64,000 nt of DNA, from NCBI GenBank assembly GCA_025928185.1, contig JAICKA010000008.1:1-64000 (forward strand). Reading direction: 5' to 3'. The DNA comes from Gemmatimonadaceae bacterium (GTDB lineage Bacteria; Gemmatimonadota; Gemmatimonadetes; Gemmatimonadales; Gemmatimonadaceae). Shown piece by piece: positions 57,395-64,000 of the stretch. The notes under the pieces were generated by a model. That model had not been told where the DNA came from, made no database searches, and saw only the letters and a program-made list of their open reading frames with translations. The position numbers and the translations under genes were made by a program. The first letter of the stretch is position 1; each line of letters opens with the position of its first letter.

Positions 57395-58186
57395 ATGCGT
57401 TCGTGCCCCGTCGTTTTGCTCGGTCTTGCCTTCAGCGCGCTCTGCGGTCTGCAAGCGTGTGACAAACCGCCTGTCGTCTGGAACGATCCCCTCTCGGCGT
57501 CGGAGCCGAGCGGTTTCTCCCAGCTCGTGATCGATTCGTCCGGCACCGCGCGTTTCGCCGCCGGGCAGCGTGCGCCTCGATCATTGCCGACGGCCGCTGG
57601 TTTGTGCGCGGCGAGCGTACGCACCGCGCCCGGATTGGCGCATTTGTACTCGGTGTGGTGGAGCGTGCGTTCGGACAGCAGCGCGGTGCTGTACAGCGCG
57701 AGCTCGTCGGACGCGGGAGCAACGTGGAGCGTGCCGATGCCGGTCGACACAGCGGATCGAAGCGCGACCGGGTGCACGCGGCCGCCGCCGGCGCTCACGG
57801 TGGTCGGCGATGACGTGCACGTGGCCTATGCGATGACGGCGCCGGAAGGCACGGGCGTGTTCTTCACCCATTTCATGTACGGCATGTTTCACTCGCCGGT
57901 CGCCGTCATCTACGGCGAGCGGCTGGTGGCGACGTCGATTGCGGCGCAGGGCGACACCGTCGCCGTCGCGTACGAGGAACCGAACGGCACCCGCGAGCGG
58001 ATCGATGTCGCTCTCTCCACGACGATGGGGCACATCTTCGAGTGGCGGACCGAAGCGACGCGCGACGTGGACAATGCGCGATCGCCGTCCGTTGCATTGC
58101 GGAGGAAGACGATTGCCGTCGCGTGGATGCCGGTCGGCACGCCGGACAGCGCGGCGCGCGTGGTACGCACCGGCCGTCTGCAATGA
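57395..58186 (+). CDS. Lipoprotein, possible sialidase/BNR-like fold
   Basis: Lipobox SALCGLQACDK; YSASSSDAGATWSVPMPV Asp-box-like. Confidence 0.55.
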   Translation: MRSCPVVLLGLAFSALCGLQACDKPPVVWNDPLSASEPSGFSQLVIDSSGTARFAAGQRAPRSLPTAAGLCAASVRTAPGLAHLYSVWWSVRSDSSAVLYSASSSDAGATWSVPMPVDTADRSATGCTRPPPALTVVGDDVHVAYAMTAPEGTGVFFTHFMYGMFHSPVAVIYGERLVATSIAAQGDTVAVAYEEPNGTRERIDVALSTTMGHIFEWRTEATRDVDNARSPSVALRRKTIAVAWMPVGTPDSAARVVRTGRLQ

Positions 58187-58208
58187 TCACCGCACACCAG
58201 GAGCTTGC

Positions 58209-59102
58209 GTGACGCACTACTTCGGCGCGCACACGATTGACACCGGCGACATTCACATGGCGGCTCGCCGCGCCGGTGCCGCGGGAATGCGCGCCCTCCA
58301 GATCTTCACGACGATTCCGAAATTCTACGGCGACAAGAGCTCGATCAAGCCGGAGCGCGTCGAGCGGTTCCGCACCGCGCTCGGCGAGACGGACATCGAT
58401 CCGGCGCAGGTGGTGGCGCACGGCGCGTACGTGCTCAACACCGCCACCCCTGACGAGGAGAAGTCGCGCCGCGCGCGCGACGGACTCGCGAAGGAGCTCG
58501 AGCGGTCGACGGCGCTCGGAATCGGCGCGATCTGCTTTCATCCCGGTGCGGCGACAGACGACGATCGCGAAGCGGCGGCGGCGCGCGTGGCGGGCGCCAT
58601 CGTGCACGCGCTCGAGCGCGTACCGACGAGCGGTACGCGCGTGCTCGTCGAGAACACCGCCGGCGCGGGCCGCACCTTTGCGAAGACGGCGGCGGAAGTC
58701 GGCGCGATCCTCGCGCACATTCCGCGCGCGCTGCGGGCTCGCACGGGATATGGCCTCGACACCTGCCATCTCTTCGCCTCGGGCTACGACCTGCGCGCGT
58801 CGACGGGCGCGGTGTCGCGCATCCTCGACGAATTCGAGGAAGCGACGGGCGAAGTGCCCGGCTTCTTCCACCTCAACGACAGCGAAGGCGAGCTCGGTTC
58901 GAACAAGGATCGCCATGTGCTGCTCGGCGATGGGCGCATTGGACTCGAGCCGTTCCGCGCACTGCTGGCCGATCCGCGCTCGCGGAACATTCCGCTCATT
59001 CTCGAGACGCCGCAGCTCGTGATGAACATTGCCGAAGACGATCCGGCGCCCGATCCGTACGATGTGCAGATGATGGAATTGCTGTCGGAACTGCGTCCAT
59101 AG
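58209..59102 (+). CDS. nfo: Deoxyribonuclease IV / AP endonuclease
   Basis: FGAHTIDTGDIHMAARRAGAAGMRALQIFT, LVENTAGAGRTF, YGLDTCHLFASGYDLR, FHLNDSEGELGSNKDRH; GTG start with AGGAG. Confidence 0.92.
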   Translation: MTHYFGAHTIDTGDIHMAARRAGAAGMRALQIFTTIPKFYGDKSSIKPERVERFRTALGETDIDPAQVVAHGAYVLNTATPDEEKSRRARDGLAKELERSTALGIGAICFHPGAATDDDREAAAARVAGAIVHALERVPTSGTRVLVENTAGAGRTFAKTAAEVGAILAHIPRALRARTGYGLDTCHLFASGYDLRASTGAVSRILDEFEEATGEVPGFFHLNDSEGELGSNKDRHVLLGDGRIGLEPFRALLADPRSRNIPLILETPQLVMNIAEDDPAPDPYDVQMMELLSELRP

Positions 59103-59152
59103 TCCATGGTCCATGGTCCCGAAACGATGGACCATGAACCATGGACCATGGA
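59103..59152. repeat. Palindromic CCATGG-rich hairpin after nfo
   Basis: TCCATGGTCCATGGTCC ... GAACCATGGACCATGGA, 16/17 complementary arms. Confidence 0.85.
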
Positions 59153-59191
59153 CAACACCCGGACGCATTCTTGCAGCTATGACGCATCCGT

Positions 59192-59336
59192 CAGAGGGAA
59201 ATTCGCCGTGCTGCAGAGGGAAAAACGGCGCGTTTCATAGGGGAAAAACACGAATTCCCTATTGCGTCCTGCACCGATGACTATACTTTTCGGCCCGTGA
59301 GAGTGCCTGTTTTCATAGGGGAAAACGGCGATTCTC
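59192..59336. repeat. Four spaced copies of CA(G/T)AGGG(G)AAAAACGGCG-like motif upstream of SWIB gene
   Basis: Copies at 59192, 59214, 59236 and 59314. Confidence 0.7.
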
Positions 59337-59377
59337 ATGGAGACAAACCCACACCATTCCATCTACCGGGAGAGAGA

Positions 59378-59761
59378 ATGGCTGCAAAGAAGGGTGCAAA
59401 ACGGGGCGCCAAGAAGGGCGCGAAGCGGGGCGGCGCAAAGAAATCCGCCAAGCGTGGCGGCGCGAAGAAGCGCACCGCCAAGAAGGCTGCCAAGCGCGGT
59501 GGCGCCAAGCGCACACCGAACGCCGCGTTCATGCGGCCCATGCAGCCGGATCCGTCGCTCGCTGCGGTGGTCGGCAACAATCCGATGCCGCGCACGGAGA
59601 TCACGAAGAAGCTCTGGGCGTACATCAAGCGCAACAACCTGCAGGACGCCAAGGAGCGTCGGATGATCAACGCCGACGACAAGCTCAAGCCGGTGTTCGG
59701 CGGCAAGGGCAAGGTCTCGATGTTCGAGATGACCAAGCTCGTCAACAAGCACATCAAGTAG
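59378..59761 (+). CDS. SWIB/MDM2 domain protein with Lys/Ala/Gly-rich histone H1-like N-terminal tail
   Basis: MAAKKGAKRGAKKG... tail, then ITKKLWAYIKRNNLQDAKERRMINADDKLKPVFGGKGKVSMFEMTKLVNKHIK. Confidence 0.95.
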   Translation: MAAKKGAKRGAKKGAKRGGAKKSAKRGGAKKRTAKKAAKRGGAKRTPNAAFMRPMQPDPSLAAVVGNNPMPRTEITKKLWAYIKRNNLQDAKERRMINADDKLKPVFGGKGKVSMFEMTKLVNKHIK

Positions 59762-59782
59762 GCGCTGTTCGCCTGCGCTCGA

Positions 59783-59823
59783 GGGGGGACGTGCCATCGC
59801 GCGCGTCCCCCCGCTGCTTTTTA
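59783..59823 (+). terminator. Intrinsic terminator
   Basis: 9-bp stem GGGGGGACG/CGTCCCCCC followed by GCTGCTTTTT. Confidence 0.75.
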
Positions 59824-59864
59824 GATTCCCTGTATTCGATCACGCGCCCGCCCACGCCCTCCTG

Positions 59865-60719
59865 ATGGCCAAACGAGCCAAGCGCCCCGCCGCCGGTTCC
59901 ACCACTCCCGCCTCCGCCCCTCGATCGAACGCCGTCGCGCGCGCGCGCGCCGGCAACGCGAAAAAGCGATCGTCGTCGGGCCGCTGGTTCTGGGAGAACT
60001 TCAAGTCGCTCGCCGGCGCGATCATCATCTACCTGTTCGTGCGGACGCTGTTCGTCGAGGCGTACCGCATTCCGTCCGGCAGCATGATCCCAACGCTGCT
60101 CGTCGGCGATTGGCTCTTCGTCAACAAGCTCGCGTACGGGCCGACGATTCCGTTCACGAATTCTCACCTGCCGGGCTACACGGATCCCAAGCACGGCGAC
60201 GTGATCGTGTTCGTGTCACCCTATCAGGCCGATAACGCGCCCGATTTCACGCCGACGCTCGTGAAGCGGCTCATCGGCATGCCGGGCGACACGCTGTACA
60301 TGCGCAACGGACAGCTCTACCTCGACGGCATTGCACAGCATCAAGGCTTTGCCGCCAGCAATCCGGTCAAGGATCCGACGCTCACCGATCCCGACTTCAC
60401 CTGGCAGCACTCGATCGAGATCAAGGGCTCGCGATTCGGCCCTCCACCCGCGCAGCCCACGCTGGGCACGTGGGGCCCGCTGGTCATCCCAGCCAATCAC
60501 TATTTCATGATGGGCGACAACCGGTACTGTTCCAAGGACAGCCGGTATTGGGGCGTCGTGCCGCGCGCCAATATTCGCGGTCGCCCGCTGTTCGTGTATT
60601 ACTCGTACGTGCCCGGCCCCGATCCGGCCGCCACCGACTGCGACGGCCGCCGGAGCGATCGCGCGCTGCCGGCGATCACCGACATTCGGTGGTCGCGCAT
60701 CGGACACTGGGTTCGATAG
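59865..60719 (+). CDS. lepB: Signal peptidase I
   Basis: FVEAYRIPSGSMIPTLLVGDWLFVNK, VKRLIGMPGDTL, FMMGDNRYCSKDSRYWG. Confidence 0.95.
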   Translation: MAKRAKRPAAGSTTPASAPRSNAVARARAGNAKKRSSSGRWFWENFKSLAGAIIIYLFVRTLFVEAYRIPSGSMIPTLLVGDWLFVNKLAYGPTIPFTNSHLPGYTDPKHGDVIVFVSPYQADNAPDFTPTLVKRLIGMPGDTLYMRNGQLYLDGIAQHQGFAASNPVKDPTLTDPDFTWQHSIEIKGSRFGPPPAQPTLGTWGPLVIPANHYFMMGDNRYCSKDSRYWGVVPRANIRGRPLFVYYSYVPGPDPAATDCDGRRSDRALPAITDIRWSRIGHWVR

Positions 60720-60824
60720 TGGTGTGACCGTCGCGCGCGGCGCGGCGGTTGAACGAACGCAGGTGTACGCAGACGGGCGCTCGTGCGCGCATGGACTTCT
60801 CTCGGCCACCCCGATGTGAACGAC

Positions 60825-62747
60825 ATGATCAAACCGATACTGCCGATCGCGTTCGCGCTGCTCGTCGGCCCGACCAGCGCTCTTGCCCAGGCGGGCGCCA
60901 ACTGGCCGGCGTACGGCGGTGATCTCGCGGCCACCAAGTATTCGACACTCGCTCAGATCAATCGCACGAACGTCGCGCGGCTCGCCCCCGTGTGGGAATG
61001 GGCGACAGGCGAGACTACCATGGTCGCGCCGCGCGCGCGCCCCGGAACCTTCCAGGCAACGCCGCTCGTCATCGGCGACACGATGTATCTGAGCACGCCG
61101 TTCAACCGCGTCGTCGCGCTCGAGGCGAGCACCGGGCGCGAGCTGTGGTCCTACGATCCCAAGGCGTACGCCGCGGGGCAGCCGTCGAACGGCACGGGGC
61201 TCGTGCATCGCGGCGTCGCCACGTGGACCGACGGACACCACCGGCGAATCTTCATCAACAGCCGCTGGAATCTCATCGCGCTCGACGCAGCCACCGGCAA
61301 GCTGATTCGCAATTTCGGCGATACCGGCGTGGTGGATCTCACCGCACGCCTCGGCCGGAACGGCACGAGCGTGAACAAGCTCCACTACACCGAGACGTCG
61401 CCGCCGGTCGTGTGGCACAACCTGATCATCGTCGGCAATGGTGTGGCGGATCGCCTCACGTATCCCAACGATCCGCCGGGCGACGTGCAGGCGTTCGACG
61501 TACGCTCCGGCGACCGGCGCTGGAGCTTCAGCACCGTTCCGCGGCGTGCAAAGGACGAAGGCGCCAATACGTGGCAGGACAGTTCCTGGAAGACGACGGG
61601 CCACACCAACGTCTGGGCGCCGTTCAGTGTCGACGACGACCGCGGGCTCGTGTTTCTGCCGGTGAGCACGCCGAGCAACGACTGGTATGGCGGCGCGCGG
61701 TTGGGCGACGATCTGTTCGCGGAATCGCTCGTCTGCCTCGATGCGCGCACCGGCAAGCGCATTTGGTCGTTTCAGACGGTGCATCACGGATTATGGGACT
61801 ACGATCTGCCGGCGGCGCCGGTGCTCGGCACGGTGCGTGTCGATGGCAGGTCGCGCGACATCGTGGCCGCACCGGCGAAAACGGGCTTTTTGTTCGTGTT
61901 CGATCGAGAGACGGGAAAGCCCATCTGGCCGATCGAGGAGCGCAGCGTGCCGGCGAGCGACGTGCCCGGTGAAAAGGCCTCGCAGTCGCAGCCGTTTCCC
62001 ACCAGGCCGGCGCCGTTCTCCAAACAGGGATTCAGCGCCGCCGACCTGATCGACTTCACGCCCGAGATCAAAGCCCAGGCACTCGCCGCCACGCGCAACT
62101 ACCGATTCGGACCGCTGTTCACGCCGCCATCCCTCGATGGCACGATCGTGATGCCCGGCGCCATCGGCGGCTCCGGATGGGGCGGCGGCGCCTTTGACCC
62201 GACGACCGGTACGATCTACATCAAGGCGACGAACTCGCCGGCGTTGTACAAACTCTATCAACCACCGCGCTCCGACACGGTGAACGCCCGGTACACTGCG
62301 GACCTCGCACACCAGTCGCTGCGCGTCGTGATGCCGCCGGACGACAGCGGACACCGCGTGCCGTCGCTCCCGATCAACAAGCCGCCATACGGCACACTCG
62401 TCGCCATCGACCTGAACACCGGCGCGCAGCGATGGGACGTGACGCTCGGCGACACGCCATCGATCCGCAACAACCCGTTATTGAAGAATTTGAATCTGCC
62501 CCCGCTCGGGGTCGCCGGCTCGCCGGGGCCGATCGTCACCGCGGGCGGACTCATTTTCGTCACGGGCGGCGGCTCGACGCTGTATGCGATCGACACGCGC
62601 AATGGCGCGACACTCTGGTCCGCCGACCTCGGTCAGGTGGGGTACTCGGTGCCGATGACGTTCAGCACGAAATCAGGGCGGCAGCTGGTCGTCATTGCCA
62701 CCGGCAGCGGGCCGGGCGCCAAGCTGGTCGCGTTCGGTCTGCCGTAG
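60825..62747 (+). CDS. PQQ-dependent dehydrogenase (quinoprotein)
   Basis: Signal peptide; NWPAYGGDLAATKYSTLAQINRTNVARLAPVWEW; propeller blades ATGKLIRNFGDTGVVDL, GGLIFVTGGGSTLYAIDTRNGATLW. Confidence 0.92.
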   Translation: MIKPILPIAFALLVGPTSALAQAGANWPAYGGDLAATKYSTLAQINRTNVARLAPVWEWATGETTMVAPRARPGTFQATPLVIGDTMYLSTPFNRVVALEASTGRELWSYDPKAYAAGQPSNGTGLVHRGVATWTDGHHRRIFINSRWNLIALDAATGKLIRNFGDTGVVDLTARLGRNGTSVNKLHYTETSPPVVWHNLIIVGNGVADRLTYPNDPPGDVQAFDVRSGDRRWSFSTVPRRAKDEGANTWQDSSWKTTGHTNVWAPFSVDDDRGLVFLPVSTPSNDWYGGARLGDDLFAESLVCLDARTGKRIWSFQTVHHGLWDYDLPAAPVLGTVRVDGRSRDIVAAPAKTGFLFVFDRETGKPIWPIEERSVPASDVPGEKASQSQPFPTRPAPFSKQGFSAADLIDFTPEIKAQALAATRNYRFGPLFTPPSLDGTIVMPGAIGGSGWGGGAFDPTTGTIYIKATNSPALYKLYQPPRSDTVNARYTADLAHQSLRVVMPPDDSGHRVPSLPINKPPYGTLVAIDLNTGAQRWDVTLGDTPSIRNNPLLKNLNLPPLGVAGSPGPIVTAGGLIFVTGGGSTLYAIDTRNGATLWSADLGQVGYSVPMTFSTKSGRQLVVIATGSGPGAKLVAFGLP

Positions 62748-63827
<1,080 letters not shown>

Positions 63828-63837
63828 CAGTCGGGTC

Positions 63838-63856
63838 GCCCGGCCTCGGGCTTTTC
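63838..63856 (+). terminator. Short intrinsic terminator
   Basis: GCCCG-GCCT-CGGGC-TTTTC. Confidence 0.55.
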
Positions 63857-63869
63857 AATTCGATTTCGC

Positions 63870-64000
63870 ATGCGACGTTTGGTAGCGCGCCCCGCCAGTG
63901 TCACTCGACTGGTGGCGATCGGACAACTGGCATGCGTCGGTGTCGGCACCCTGCTGCTCATCCGCCTCTGGCAGGAGAGCCACACCGTCACGTTGCTCGC
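63870..64000 (+). CDS. Partial membrane protein, truncated by window end
   Basis: MRRLVARPASVTRLVAIGQLACVGVGTLLLIRLWQESHTVTLLA... Confidence 0.4.
   Translation, partial: MRRLVARPASVTRLVAIGQLACVGVGTLLLIRLWQESHTVTLL

Noticed and set aside
59177-59362. 61-aa minus-strand ORF with repeated FPYEN/FPYET
   Set aside because: Produced by translating the repeated GGGGAAA boxes; no start signal or family

Overview
High-GC bacterial chromosome window. Gene content (orphan duplicated ABC permease, DUF4142 lipoproteins, MoxR/DUF58/BatA cluster, TonB receptors) suggests Gemmatimonadota; that is inference. About 50 protein-coding genes are called. I saw no rRNA, tRNA, CRISPR array, phage or transposase. 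Notable blocks: TolC + membrane-fusion efflux genes without an inner-membrane pump; a PLP decarboxylase overlapping an ABC-2 exporter; an ATP-grasp + sulfone-monooxygenase-like operon; mutM/map/phzF; a 15-kb VWA/GATase - caspase-like - TPR/HExxH peptidase - DUF4159 - MoxR - DUF58 - BatA - coiled-coil cluster; a dehydratase / ornithine-cyclodeaminase / pruA cluster; a SWIB protein with histone-H1-like tail; lepB; a PQQ dehydrogenase and a Rieske oxygenase. Strongest candidate for an undescribed system: at 17471-17631, just upstream of the ATP-grasp/monooxygenase operon, an unannotated 28-codon ORF (MRSAQMMCCSMYMCLMCQPAYEVLSARI) packed with Cys and Met codons sits 6 nt after a TATATT -10 box. 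It is followed by a perfect 11-bp intrinsic terminator, and the end of the ORF contains a segment able to pair with the terminator 5' arm. This is the layout of a translation-dependent Cys/Met attenuator, probably leaderless. A second theme is a family of composite intergenic repeats (8-bp GGAACGGT and 7-bp CCCCTCT modules plus a GAACTACCSAG core). One pair brackets mutM as nested inverted repeats, and one copy appears to have been absorbed into the ATP-grasp C-terminus.
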